Shown here in pieces: positions 1 to 12,589 of a DNA stretch of 64,000 bases. The DNA lies in assembly GCA_008933995.1 (NCBI GenBank), contig WARS01000034.1:3760707-3824706 (forward strand), in the 5' to 3' direction. Numbering within the stretch: the stretch's first letter is position 1; each line of letters begins with the position of its first letter. Both the position numbers and the translations under genes were made by a program. A model generated the notes under the pieces. It was given only the letters and a program-made list of their open reading frames with translations. It searched no databases and had not been told where the DNA came from. The DNA is from Datnioides undecimradiatus. Lineage: Eukaryota; Chordata; Actinopteri; Lobotiformes; Datnioididae.

Positions 1-74
1 TAAATTCTGAATCCAGCTGCAACTTACAAATCCAAATACAGAAAATGGGAGGAGATGCTTGCTGTCCAATCAAA

Positions 75-83
75 ACACACGCA

Positions 84-116
<33 letters not shown>
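75..116. repeat. (AC)n microsatellite
   Basis: A dinucleotide AC tract with two GC interruptions near its left end, inside ARHGAP6 intron 1. Confidence 0.95.
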
Positions 117-118
<2 letters not shown>

Positions 119-1553
119 AAGCTCATTTTCAAACGCCATTCATAGACAGCTAACTGCAATAACTTAATGAGTCACGATCAGCTGTAACGTCTCTGCCGCA
201 CATCTGCAGGGCGTTTCTGTCTTTGGTCGTGTTTTCTTACTGTGCGGTGCATATTTTGTAAATGTTGGGCATGCTGTTGTCATGCTGTGTTCTCTTATGA
301 CGAAATATTATTTTTTTTAAAAACATATTAGCGAGTTATTGTGGTAGAAATCTCCGCTTTGGACAATGTGCATCAATCAGACAGCTGCTTTGAAACAATA
401 TGCAATAAGTTCCTTTGGAAGTTTGAAGCAATAATCAATACTTATTAGAATAATGGGCACCAAATATACCAATTATATTCATTTGATGACCTAAAATTGA
501 TGTAGTTTCAGTATCTGGCGAGCAAAACTAGAAAAAAAAATGTATTTGTCACCTGAAAAAAGCCCGAAAATGAGGAGCAGCGCGTTTTAATGTTGTGCGA
601 TATTAAAAATGTCCACTAGATGGCGGCAAAGCTCCGCGGTACTAACTCCGGTTCAGCAGTCCCCCCTCATGCCTTTGTGATGAGCTCAGATCCCTCAGTT
701 TGCTAACACAAACGTTGCACCACAAAGTCCCACTGACTTTAATGAAACATCACAGTTGAACTGGAGCTATGTGCATAAGCAAACACACACACCTGCAACC
801 AGTACGCTCTCCCTGCCTCTCCTCTGGAACCTGAGTGTTCCTGCGCTGAGCTATTTTTCTATTTATAGCCACGGAGCACCGGCTGGGTCTAAAATGCCTG
901 CTGCCTCATTCTGTTTTGCTTCCTTACTGTCCGACAGATCTGGGAGGAGGGGTGCTGAGAGGTCCTCCGGTTTAAATCACTTTGCTTTTTGGGGCCCGGA
1001 GTCGTGCTCAGACAGATCCTTGGATGACGTGGATTTGCTTTCACAGAGTCACCAAACAGAGGCCTTTTAACGGAAATGAGAAGAGTTTGTCATTTGTCTG
1101 GTTTTACTCTAAACAGATGTCCCAATTACGGCAGAACCGTTAGAAAGTATAGTGTATCTGCATCCGTGTCACATGAGCATCTACCTTAACATGACTTTGC
1201 CTCTAATCTTTACATCCCACTGACCTACTGACCCCTGCAGCAGCTGTGTGCCGCTCAGTGTCTCCTCAGTTTGACGCTTCAGTCATGATGTTTCCCTTTG
1301 TTATTTTACGGCTTTAAATCCAAAGTTTATGTTGCGCCTCGTTACACAACTGAGTCACAAATCAGTGCTGCCTGTTCCCGAAGACAAGTCCCATTGAGTT
1401 CAGTGTCGGCCAATCGTTTGAGTTCTAAGTTACCCCAGAGAGATAATAGTGACTCCTAGCAGGCTGGCCAGGCGGAGCGAGGAGAAGGAGAGCAGTGGAG
1501 ATAAGAGGCTGAGAGCAAGATGGCTTACTCTGAAGTGAACACAGAGTGTCCAC

Positions 1554-1575
1554 GTGTGTGTGTGTGTGTGTGTGT
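1554..1575. repeat. (GT)n microsatellite
   Basis: Eleven uninterrupted GT units in ARHGAP6 intron 1. Confidence 0.95.
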
Positions 1576-2559
1576 CATTGTGGGAAAATCACATGAGATA
1601 GTCACACTTGGTTCATTGTGACGGTCTGAATGATGACATCTTCTCCGGTTGTCCGTTCTATAAAGAGTATCTCGTGCATCCGCAGCCCAAGTCTGTTTTG
1701 CAGGATATCAAGACTGGGAGCTAATCAATCCATCAGTCCACTGACAGAAAACAAGTCTGCAGCTGTTTCGAGACCTATTTTGAGAACACTTCACGATCAG
1801 ATTAGTAGATTAGCTTCTTTTTCTCGTGTTGCATTACAGAAAACAGATGATCTTGACTTAAAACTTCAGTTTGTACCCTGAAAATTGGGAGTAATCACTT
1901 AATTACTTCAGAAAATAGTCAGAAGATTTTTAAAAAAATGATCAAACGTAGTTCTCATCAGAACATTTCAGTCCTCACCTGTAACCTACAATGACTTCAT
2001 AGCTTTGCATTCAATGGATGATGGGATATCTAACTCATGTAGGGTTAAAAAATAGAAAAGATACATCTTCCAGATAGCTCAAACATGCTCAGTACAATTG
2101 ATAGCAATGTGCCTGCAGGACTGGGATGTTTTTCTATCTACAAGTGGAAGTTTGGCCCGAGAGGTCATCAAACACACTCAGATTCATCTCTGGAGTGAGA
2201 TGTAAATTGAGTTCAGGGAGAGAAAATCAGAGGAAACTACATAAACTGGTCTTTAAAAGGGGAGTTTTGCACAGCAGTTTGAAAGATGACTCTGACTTAG
2301 TGGCCCTCGGCTCCTCGGGCAGGTCAGTTCAAAGCAGTCTCCATGTCAGAGAACAAATTGCTGCGTGCTTTCAGCGCAGCCTTTGAAAGGGCGAAGCCGG
2401 ACCTGTCCAACGAACTCAGGCTGCGATCCCAGCTTGGTTCGCGTTTCCTCAAAAGTAAAATCAAACCGGTGTGATCGCGTGTTTTTGCTTCGGTCGCTGC
2501 ATCTCGCATGAGCCGGAGATTAGAAAGAAGGGGGTTTGGCGGTGCAAACGAGGAGGAGA

Positions 2560-2705
2560 TGTGTGTAAGAGCGAGATGAAAGAAGTGAGGAATGGGACCT
2601 GAGTGAGCTTCTGTGAGGACAAATGAAAGCAGGCAGAGAGGGGATTGGTGGGTGAAGAGGGGAAGGGAGGAGAGGAAGTTGGGGGTGAGGAGGTGGTGGT
2701 TGTCT
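2560..2705. repeat. Purine-rich (GA/GGA) tract
   Basis: The plus strand is strongly purine-biased, with many GAGG, GGGA and GGTGG runs between about 2,625 and 2,700. The apparent minus-strand reading frame here is only its proline/serine-rich complement. Confidence 0.75.
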
Positions 2706-5700
2706 TTCAGTAGGAGCCCCGGGGCCTCGCCATGAAGCCTCTGACCTGGAATTCCAAATAAATAATTCCCTAAACCACCTAAAGAGGCTCACACGCACAT
2801 AAGGAAAGCAGGCCAATTCCTCCAAAACCATAGCTTATTTAAACTGGTTTTTCCACAGATTTGAGGGTATATTTGATCAAAACGCTCTCCTGCGAGGGAA
2901 AATGGCGCGCACACACACATGCAGGAACGTGTGCACCCTCGCAGGTATTAATTCTCAAAGCTTAGCTCTCAGAGTAGCCTAAATCCTGCATGTGTGAGCA
3001 GGAACATTCAGCTAATCCTTCCTAAATACAGCACGAAACAGTTTGTTTCAGTAATAAATATCAGCGCAGGGGGGAGGTGTGACATTAAGGTCAAATGCTC
3101 TGCAGGTTCTAGAAGTAATTAATACAAAGAACCGAGAGTGAAGGAGCTGCCCGACTCTGCACTGTGAGACCATGCAGAACAACAGGAACAACAATATGTC
3201 TGCGAGGGCTGAGGGCGTGAGTTCCTACGCTGAACGCACTTTGCTCTGCGGCAGGTTCACAAAGCAGCGCCCAGGTAGAAACTGGAGCTCGATAGCAATC
3301 AGAAAGAAAATTGGATTTTATTCCTTTGGGCTCATTTTTTCCGCGACGGGGACAGGAAATGAACGTGCAGTGTCCTCCTGATAGGCCGAAGGTAGATCGC
3401 TGCATGCTGGCTGAAACACAGAGGCTAGAGAAAACCCAGTGGATTGATGTTGTCCTACAGATCAGCAGAACAATCTGCAAAATGCTATAAAAAAAAAAAG
3501 TTCAACTGTGGGCCGAAGGTGAAACAAGGCTAGATATCGAGGACCACTCTGCCTTATTAAAACATCTTCATCTCATTTCAACTGATTGCTGAAATCTTTG
3601 AAGCCAGACATATTTACACCCCTTAAACATAAACAACAAGTTATTTGGTTAAAAATATAGCCATATTTGATTTTTCCATAAACTAGAAAACAATATTAAA
3701 TAACATGGTGGAAGTAGATGCATGGAAATCGTTTTCCAGAGCTGAGACAATGTACAACAAGCACATTTCCAATGTTTATGCTCTTATTGCATGTTTCTTG
3801 TGTGAGCGGGCCAATTCAGAACCACAGTATTAAAAACAAAAATGAGGATAATTCCGGGGGTTCTAGTTTTCAGCGTCTGCTCCAAGATTAGACAAAGAGC
3901 GTGTGTGTTTGAGCCGTTCCCAAATCTTTTCACCCAGCGCGGGTATCAAGTCGCCGGAGTTTACGCTGATTGAGACAAATACATAAATGGGAAGTTGTAA
4001 ACTTAACACACCGTGGCATATGTGAGAGGATCCATGCTCTGCCTCTGGCCCCTGACAAACCACATTAGAGGGAGCATTAGTGGACACAGGGGTCACTGTA
4101 ACGCACACACACCAATACACAAGGGGATTGACATTTTTGCCTTCAAGACTGACACAATTAGATCATCCACCCACTGCCTTTGGATTCTCTGCCCCCCTCC
4201 ACACACACACTCACATCCATGCGCACTGGAAGTAACTCAACACTGCTGCTTTCTCACTGGCGGAGAGGTTTAATCTGCACCAGACAGAGAGATTCTGGCT
4301 GCGGAAATTAATGTTTACTTTGCAGCCGTCTCTATTTCCAACTGCTCTCTCTTTCCTTCATTGTTGAGAAAACATCCCAAAGGAGATGTGAGATTGCTCA
4401 ACCAAAATACAGCCAAACAAACCCCGCTGCTTCATATGGTTCTTCTCAAGCTTGTCAGAAAACTGCCCCGCGAGGTGTCACGTTTCTGTGCACAGATGAG
4501 AACGAGCCTCAAATATAGGTCCCCCCCCTCCACACACACACACATTATACTGTATGATGTACTTGTTACAGCTCATTGGAATCAAATGTTGATGTCATCT
4601 CCTATCGGCCTCTGCGCTGTGTTTCATACGGCGCGCCCCGCCTTCTCAGGTTACCTCAGTGGCTGGAGGGGGAATGATTTACAGAACAAAAGAAGTGGGT
4701 GAATCTATTTTAATTTATTTAAAGGCAAGAGTGTGTCAGCTGCACATTAATGTTGTTCTGGGTTGATAATGAAGAGCCAATATTTACCTATCAAGGACAA
4801 ATCAGTATTATCAGTATCGGGTGTTCCAAAGTTTTTTTTAATCTGGTATTTAATACAAAAAATTGCTTTTAGTGTCACTGCAAAGTTATATAAAGTGTAT
4901 TTGACTGAAATATGTTCTTTTATAATGTTGTTTGTTTTAAAAAAGCAACCTTTAGAGCACCTTTGCATTGTCTTATCAGTGTTAAACCAAAGCACGGCCC
5001 ACATAGGAAAAAGTCCACCATCATTCCAGCTTCAAAATTTGCTATGTCTGCAGCCATATTGGAGATTTTTTCCCATTTAAAGTCAGTGTTGGTCCCGAAA
5101 AGGGCACAAACACTACCCGACCTGCACAACAAAATCACTTAACTTCTCCGTTAGGTCCTGAAGCTCATCAACGATCGATACTTCAGATGTTCTAACGAAA
5201 AGAAAAGAAAAGCTGCAGGCCATGAGTCACTGATTCACCTTCGTCTCGCACATATGTGTGGTTAAAATGCAACTCTGTCATCTGAGGGAGCTGTTTACCA
5301 TTACCTTGGGTGTTTCTGTTGCCCCCCCCACCCCTTTGAAAACACATATCAGTCTGGTCTGTCAGTAGGTTGCACACGTTAACAACCGGGCCCATTAAAC
5401 TTAATAAGGACCATAATCAAACTATAGCCAATGCAGACTCCAATCCATAAGCCCTGAGCTTCTCCCTGGGGAGGACCTGTACTAGAACATGCTGCAGAGG
5501 ACATCTATACCATAACAAGGGATGTTTAGCAAGAAACAATAGGCTCTGTAGTGTTTTTTATGAATAATATCTTAATTTACTCTGTTAAAACTGTTGATTT
5601 TAGTCTAAAAATCTTTAACTCGTATATAGGTTAACACGGCTGACGTCTGATTCACAGCAGCTCTGACACACGATGCCGTGAGATCAGAGGATGACTTTAA

Positions 5701-7184
5701 GACAACTGTGAACAGATCCAAATCAGAAACCGCTGCCCTGAGCCAAGAAAATCAACCTGCACTCCGTCACAGTTTCGGTGTTTTGACGGAGCCTCTTGCA
5801 CCAGTGTGATGACATCCTGTATCTGACTGCTTACTGATTAAGGTCCTGGTAGCTCCGCAGCGCACTTGTGATGCTGTTTGGTCACGGTTAGATTTGTAAC
5901 ACCTTGAAAATTGGCCCAACTAGCCCGAAGTCGTGTGCGAAGCTGGGGTTTTTTAACGCGTGCTTCGCTGCGAGCATTCCACAGATGTCCAACCATCAAG
6001 GCCTTGTTCCTCCGACGCAGCCTCCCCGCTTTGAGGGAACTTAGGGAGGAAATCGGGGAGGAAAGGCAGGATGGATAGCTGTTAGGTTCACAAGTTCAAG
6101 CCTCTCTGTTTCCAGCTATGAAGCTCGTTGGAGTCGTCAAACCAATCCAATAGTTAGATGTAATAAGTCATTGTCAAAGCCTGAGACAGAACATGTTTTC
6201 CTAGAACACTGGGGAACGTTAGTCTCTGGTTATGAGCATTACACAGGATATGTGTCGCTCATGTTGTGTTAATAAAATGAAACCTGGATCTAAAGGTAAT
6301 TGGTGAAATGATCAGCAGCAATTTTAATAACTTATTCACGCGCTAAATCAATTTCCCAGCTTGGATGGTTGACAGCGTAAGCAACGGCAGACCACGTGCA
6401 GCAGTCCATACTGAGCCGTTTCAGGAAACACAGGCCGAATCAGAGCGCATCATCCCTGATAACGAAACACCACGGCAGCAGCTTGAAACCCGTTTTTGCA
6501 GGATGAGCAAGCTCGCAACGCAAATGTTGTTTTAATTAGATATTTCACATACCATGCGGGGGATTCTATCAAAATACACCAGAGTGATGTTGCACAGGAA
6601 ACTCGAGCCAATAGCCAGCAAACTGTCTCAAATGGATTTAGGCTCCCGGTGATGCTTGTGTTTAATTATTAACATTAGAGAATGTTGTAAATGTTACCTT
6701 TAAAGGACACATTTCCATTCTTTCTTCCCTAGTTGTCTTTTATAGAAGTGCATTTGAATCTTTAAACAGCGTTGACCGAATCATCTCTATCAAGGGGAGT
6801 GAGCACTCCCCGCTTTTTGTAAAAGTTTTCCATGAGGATTTCCAAGTGGCTGAACGCTTCCTCGATATTCTATTTTATACCACGGCATAGTTTCAACCTA
6901 TAAATTGTGAGCGTGTTTGCATTTGCTGTTTTCCCAGGAGCTGATGCTGACTGTCAGGAATTCAGAGGGCGCTGTTGTTGCAACAAATACCACAGTGTGA
7001 CTGAACCATGAGGAGAGTAAGTAGACCCTACAGCTGTGCTAGCAGATGTTTGAGGGGGTACTCGGTGATGCCATAATGCGTTAGCAAGCTCACAGCGGCA
7101 ACACGCTAACATACTGATGTTGCATACACTATTTCACAATGTCATCAACTAAAGGTAACCTCTGTGGCTGACCTATGGAGTGGA

Positions 7185-7440
7185 ATTGCCACAAACTGCA
7201 TTTCCTCAAATGGCCACCGGAGGCGGGCTCCAGGAGTGAGTCATTTCCAGTAGATCCCAATGTTGCAGTGCCCACGTTTACAGCAGAAATAAACATGTTT
7301 ACAGCTGTAGTTAATTTTCTAGTTCAGGATAACTGTGCAGAGGGTGAATTCTCACACATCTCGCCCATTTACATTTTATTAAGGCATCAAGTTTTGCATA
7401 ATTGAGGGAGTAGTTGCTTTGAGCGGCAGGTGTTTGCCAT
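7185..7440 (+). repeat. Unclassified fish interspersed repeat, copy 1
   Basis: It contains TTTCCTCAAATGGCCAC, then a stretch with AGCAGAAATAAACATGTTTA, then TTTTGCATAATTGAGG. I recall this arrangement as a dispersed repeat in percomorph genomes. The leading 22 bases recur exactly at 32,256-32,277 in this window, which supports repeat status directly. The frame at 7,175-7,405 is repeat-derived and not a gene. Family and class are unassigned. Confidence 0.6.
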
Positions 7441-8671
7441 CACAGGTCTCAGGCTCCAGCAGCCAGGCTTCCCTCTGCTCACCTGAACTCTGCACACGCT
7501 CCCCCTCCCATATTTGGAGTAGATCTGACTTTATAGACCAAAAACAAACGTAATGATCCTGAGAAATCAATCAAGAGCCCTGTCGGACTTTCTCAAAGTG
7601 TGTGTCTGAGTGCTTGGTGCTCTGACGTAGCTCAGCAGTGATGCATAAACACAAATCAACATGCGGCCACTGACTGAATTCAAAGAATGCTAACAACCAC
7701 ATGTAAGCAACTATAATTCTCAAGGTTAGTTATCCAAGTGAAGTCAATGGTCAGTACTGACATCTCGATAAACACTGGCGGGATTTGCACTGAAAACGGC
7801 CAAAACAAGCCACCCTCTATAAATATTTCATAGAACAATCTGATGTGGGAGACATAAATGCGAAACGGTTATCGTTGGTTGCTGTGGCGTCGATTCAATC
7901 AATCAAAACCAATCAAAACAGATTAAAGCTGAGGATGAACAGCAACAGCAACTCTTTGGCCTTCACAGCTAACATCCCCTCACTTGATTTGATTGCTCTT
8001 AAAGCTGCAGTTTGATCACACCAGCAGAGGTCAAAGTCCTGACCCCAGAAGAGCCACTGCTGAGTCGCTTAAAACCTCCTTCGTTATCAATCGGGCAGTA
8101 GAAAAAGTTGTAGTTTGTTTAAAGGTGATTTCATTTTGGAGTGATTTTCTTCACTTAGTCTCTCTTCTAACGCATTAGCGTAAGTGGTTCTAAAAATAGA
8201 TCGTACAATGTCAACAATCTGGCGCCCCATAAACAACCAGGATTAAATTAGCCGACTGCTGTTTTCCTCTCCGAGTCTTTGTGCATGTGCCTGCGTGTGC
8301 GCACGTACGAGCTGGGCAGTGACGGAGGGGCCGTTCAGTGTTTCACATGCTAAAGTTGAAAATTCCGGTCCGTCGACATTCCTGCGAAAACCTGCTCTGC
8401 TTTTACGCCCGTGCTATTTTGCAAGCGCGTGTGTTGATATGATGTCCGACTCCAGACTCCATCAATCCGCAGGACGAACCGCTTCCAGTCACCAAGCCTC
8501 CTACTGTATCAACACAGAAGGGACTTTCTGATGACTCCCCGTCATTGTGCTCTCAACATCAACAACCTGACCATGGAAACAGCTATTAAGCAATCATGGC
8601 CAATATAACTGTCAGACGTTGCTCCTTGTGTAAACCATTACATGTCCGCTTTGCCTCTGCCTCTCCCCCTC

Positions 8672-8703
8672 AACTCTCTCTCTCTCTTTCTCTGCCTCTC
8701 TGT
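8672..8703. repeat. (CT)n low-complexity tract
   Basis: Short imperfect CT dinucleotide run in ARHGAP6 intron 1. Confidence 0.8.
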
Positions 8704-9957
8704 CCAAGTCTCCCTCCTTAAAAAGGCATAGCACTAGACTAATCTGCACAGGTTGCCCGCCGCAAGCACACAAACACACGTGCACACACAATGGTGCACT
8801 TATGAATAAATGGCGATGAACTTGGATGCGAGGGTTGATATATATTGATAACATTTGCTCAGCTCATCCATAACTGCTATTTTCCTTATTTTGGAAATTT
8901 TAGATCTTCTGTGGCTCGGGGGGATTAACCCTGATGATGCCATGGCGATGTCGTGGTGGTTACTCGTGAGGTTTAGCTCAACCTCTGCTGCTTTGATTTT
9001 GATTGGACTGTTTTGTCTCTATGTGTCACGAGTCCCCAGATTAAAAGGAAGTGACATGCTTTGTTGTTGGATCACCCTTTTAATCTGTATTGCATTTTTA
9101 GAAAAGTTAGTCACCATGAAGCTGCTGGCTGACTCTTTTTGGAAGATGCTATGAAGATGAATTTGTAGAAACTTCGTTCATTATTTTGTTTTTTACTTAT
9201 TCGGTCATCATGGGGTTATGGAGCTGAAAGCTGGGATCGTTCTGAAACCGGAAAATGAGCAAAGACGTGATGTTAACGGGGACAATTAGAAAGAGAGAAT
9301 ACTGGGCATGTGCACTGGAGTCGGTGAGGCATTGAGGATCTTTATGTACGTGTAAATATGTGTTTAAGGAATCGTTTATATGGGGTTAAGCATACATGCA
9401 TACAAAAAATGTGGTACGATCAAGATGGTTTGGCTCTTTTGTAAAGCAAATCAGATCACTTGCTGAATAGAAATCAAGTAGCACATAGTTCACTCATGTC
9501 ACCTGCAGTTTCAACATGGAAAACACCCCCAGTGTCAGTGTGGACAGAGACAGAATCAGTCGAGTTGTAGCTGAGAGTGAACTCTGCTGTCTGCGATGAC
9601 TAAACTAAAGACCTGATATCAGGATAAGGATGGCATGAACGCAGCTGGACGTGCACGCCCAATATGCATACATCATGTATATACCATGCAAAACCCTGCG
9701 TGTTCCGTTTGCATCCGAAAAACACTTTGCAATTAAATCGATCACAAATCTGCTGCATTCCCGACACACAGTCCTTGTTTACACTTCATTCCAGGATTTA
9801 ACTTCACTCCCAGCAGTGTGTGAAACCTCCCCGCGGACCAGCAACACGTCTTGGCTCGGTATTTTTACAAACACTCTGAGGTGCAATAACTTCATGGTCC
9901 AGATTGTACTAATGACTCCAAACTGATGGCCTCATGTTATCCTCAGCGGGCCGTGGC

Positions 9958-9969
9958 GGGGGGGGGGGG
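9958..9969. repeat. G12 homopolymer
   Basis: Twelve consecutive G residues; likely length-polymorphic and prone to sequencing error. Confidence 0.9.
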
Positions 9970-10074
9970 CAGAGCATGGAAAACAGAGTTACAGCGGTGG
10001 GAAACTGTGCTGAGTGAGAGCTTCTCGACATCTCGGAGAGGAAGAGAGGGAGGAGAACGGAGTGTGGATGCGTG

Positions 10075-10076
<2 letters not shown>

Positions 10077-10107
<31 letters not shown>

Positions 10108-10136
10108 ATGTGTGTGTGAGAGAGAGCACATTGCAA
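10077..10136. repeat. Compound (GT)n / (GA)n microsatellite
   Basis: Thirty bases of pure TG repeat, a CA interruption, a second TG run and then a GA run. It generates spurious frames on both strands. Confidence 0.95.
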
Positions 10137-10921
10137 GAAAGTGAAACGGAGAGTGAAGCCGGAGCTGTTCTTTGTAATAGGAAATGATGGGAGAGCTGTT
10201 TGAGGGCCGCGTGGTCTTGACCCTGTGTCTGCTTGCAGTCGTGAGAACCGAGTCCCGGGCCATGTGTCCTTAAGGACAGCGCACACACTCGGCTGCACGT
10301 ACACACACACTTAACACTCAGCATAGCAAAAATACATATAAACTAAGGCTCGGGGAGAGACAGTAAGTCCACTAAAGGAGCAGGGAAATTATCATACCTT
10401 TTCACCAGTGCATGTGGACTGGAGCCAACTATGCAGCCTATAAAGCCTGTCCCCCCCACCACTGAAAATAAGTCTCCCAAGTATGTTTTGTTAAGGATTT
10501 CATACGCTGCTCCATCCCTTATTCACACTCAATTTGAAGCCTGCGTGAAGACAAAAGCCCAGTGACGACAACAAAACGAAGGGTTTTGAGGGAAAGGCTA
10601 CCTGTGCGCTTCATTCCACATTTATTTGGAATTCATTTAATCCTCAAAAGAGTTTCTTCAGCTTTCCCAGAGTTTTTCTCTGTCAGGTGTGACCCTGACA
10701 ACGGCCAAAAACACAGGAGCAATTACGCAGGTGGGAGAAGGTGAAGCCTCCTGAACCCCACCCCCTCCATTCCCCAAGTTAATTACCCACGTACCCTTGG
10801 GCAAGGCAAGAGATAACCGCCCCAGTTGTAGCGTTTGATACTGGACGGCTTCCAGGTGCAGATGTCAATGCTGGGTCAGCACTCCCTTGTCATAAATCTC
10901 CCACTGAGGCTGCAGCATCTC

Positions 10922-10943
10922 CACACACACACACACACACACA
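10922..10943. repeat. (CA)n microsatellite
   Basis: Eleven CA units about 0.5 kb downstream of the ARHGAP6 exon 1 donor. Confidence 0.95.
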
Positions 10944-11439
10944 TCATGTCATGGTTTCTGACTTGATACGCAGTTGAATTCAGATGATCAGGCAACTTTC
11001 TGGCTCCAAGACGCAAGCATGTGCAGTTTAGAGCCTGGCTGTAGATTTCTGAAAGGAGATTTTCCGCAGATGTGTCTTCTGGCAGACGGCGGCTTTGCTT
11101 CTAGCAGAAATAAACAGTGTGTGAAGTCTGCTGATTGCTTTCTCTAATTGTTCCAGGAGCTGTCATGTAGACTTGCTAGTATGTAGGTCAAATCAAGGGA
11201 TGGAGTTGGTGGTCACCTAAATCCTTTTCATACGTAACATTTTATTATAGTGAGGAACTTGCCGAACAAATAGGGAGGAAACAGTGATGTGTGGTTGTTT
11301 GGCTGTGGTGGATGGTTGGTTTGGCGTTGCATTGAATACGAACGCTTCACTGCAGCCGCGACACAGATACCCGCATCATTTAAAACCCCAGGGGAAGAAA
11401 CTTACGCACTGCGCCGGAATCAAAGTTTAAAACGTTTAC

Positions 11440-11934
11440 CTCTGATTTCCACACAACGTAAGCGTGAGAGCTGGACGGCTGCACTTTCCTCTGAAGCCAC
11501 CTCCGCGGGGAGAACAGCGTGCCGGTGCTCCCGGACTGCGCTGCACCGGGTCCCCTCACCAGAAACGGTAAATCCCCGGCGGTATTCCTTTTGGCGCGCT
11601 TCACTGTATCATAGTCAAAGTGGAAGTTGGAGGATGGGGAAACATCCAGAGGTAATGAAGGAGAGGAGAGGGACGGGGTTATGGGCTCCTTTAATGTCGG
11701 GGTCTTGGTGCGTAAAGCCGGTTTCACAGCCAAGCGCTCCAGGGACGCACCTGCGTCCGCAGCCGCCGCTCCGGAAGGCGACGCACCGCTTCCTCCTTCG
11801 CTCCCGGTGTCACAGTGTCTTATAATTGCCGGGTCCAAGCTCCGGGTTTGGCGTAGTCTCCGTTTGGTTATGGCTTTGGATGCAGGAGAGGAGCAGGAGA
11901 AGACGCTGTTGAGAAGTCCTTGAGCAGCAGACAT
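11440..11934 (-). CDS. arhgap6: Rho GTPase-activating protein 6, coding exon 1 (partial gene)
   Basis: ARHGAP6 is a RhoA-directed GAP that acts on the actin cytoskeleton. This exon encodes its N-terminal 165 residues; the SH3-binding and RhoGAP regions lie in later exons outside the window. Recognition rests on several blocks matching the human protein as I recall it: SVFSCSSPAS near residue 10, LRQTRSLDPA near 27, FHFDY in the middle, SPRRWLQ, and YVVWKSE at the end. The ATG is at 11,934-11,932. The exon ends at a donor reading CAGAG|gtaaac (GT at 11,439-11,438), so 495 nt is exactly 165 codons and the junction is phase 0. This is where I recall human exon 1 ending. The sequence is GC- and CpG-rich. 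It is transcribed away from MSL3, with the two start codons 3.9 kb apart. The long plus-strand frame over it (11,289-11,825) is antisense shadow. Confidence 0.93.
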
Positions 11935-12187
11935 GTCTCCTTAATTTGGATCGCACATCAGCGCTGCTCAATGCGTCTCTCTACAGCTTCCCAACAACTG
12001 TAAGACACGAGCTCAGAGTTGCCCCATTAAGCGGAGGGTCCGAGTGCAAGCTGGCGGAGAGCTGGAATGTGCCGCATTTGGCTGCAGACGCTGCGCAAAG
12101 TGGACAAAGCGCAAGGCTCCTTTTCCTCCCCTGCGTTCCTCTGCACGCTGGTCATTCCCAAACTGAAGTGGAGTGAGAAGACAGCTT

Positions 12188-12190
<3 letters not shown>
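11935..12190 (-). promoter_or_regulatory. arhgap6: ARHGAP6 5' UTR / promoter-proximal region
   Basis: This is the sequence immediately upstream of the ARHGAP6 ATG in minus-strand sense. It is moderately CpG-containing and is bounded by a long GT microsatellite. No TATA box is evident and the transcription start cannot be placed. Confidence 0.45.

Positions 12191-12234
<44 letters not shown>
12191..12234. repeat. (TG)22 microsatellite upstream of ARHGAP6
   Basis: Forty-four bases of uninterrupted TG, about 260 bp upstream of the ARHGAP6 start codon, in the presumed 5' UTR or promoter. Confidence 0.97.
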
Positions 12235-12236
<2 letters not shown>

Positions 12237-12589
12237 AGGGGGTTCAGGAAAACTTGAGATCAGCCTTTGCATCCTGTATGCTTTGCTTATTAAACAATTT
12301 AATGCAACAATATTACACCATTAAGCTCATGGATTTTCTTTTTTTTATCTCTCCGAGCTGTTTTGAATCGAGGAGTCAACTTTTGACCCCTTTGCTCTGC
12401 ACGGCATCCCCCTTTTATTCTTTGTTGCTAAAATGTAAATGACCTCCAGATGATCACCAGTGGGCTCATCACTAATCTCCCCCAGCAAAATCCACTCAGA
12501 AAAGCACCACTTTATTCCCGTTCGGTTCAGATTTCCCCACTTTGTAGCTGCTCACTTTGTTTTCGGCCTCCTTTACGATTAAAGGTGCA

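Larger units (their letters stand above)
1..11439 (-). other. arhgap6: ARHGAP6 intron 1 (3' part, runs off window start)
   Basis: This sequence lies downstream (in minus-strand sense) of the ARHGAP6 exon 1 donor at 11,438-11,439 and continues past the window edge. I saw no minus-strand exon resembling the next ARHGAP6 coding segment. In mammals amelogenin (AMELX) is nested in this intron; no amelogenin-like reading frame is visible on either strand, as expected for a teleost. Contents seen are simple repeats, one interspersed repeat near 7.2-7.4 kb, a purine-rich tract near 2.6 kb and otherwise unremarkable single-copy-looking DNA. Confidence 0.75.

Noticed and set aside
7040..7135. Possible copy of the GTTAGCATGCTAA repeat
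   Set aside because: Only a loose resemblance (GTTAGCAAGCTCACAG, CGCTAACATACTGATG); too diverged to list as a repeat.
9909..10324. Histidine/threonine-rich minus-strand frames
   Set aside because: They are translations of the GT/GA microsatellite at 10,077-10,136 and its flanks.
11289..11825. 178-codon plus-strand frame
   Set aside because: It is antisense to the GC-rich ARHGAP6 coding exon 1, which explains its openness.
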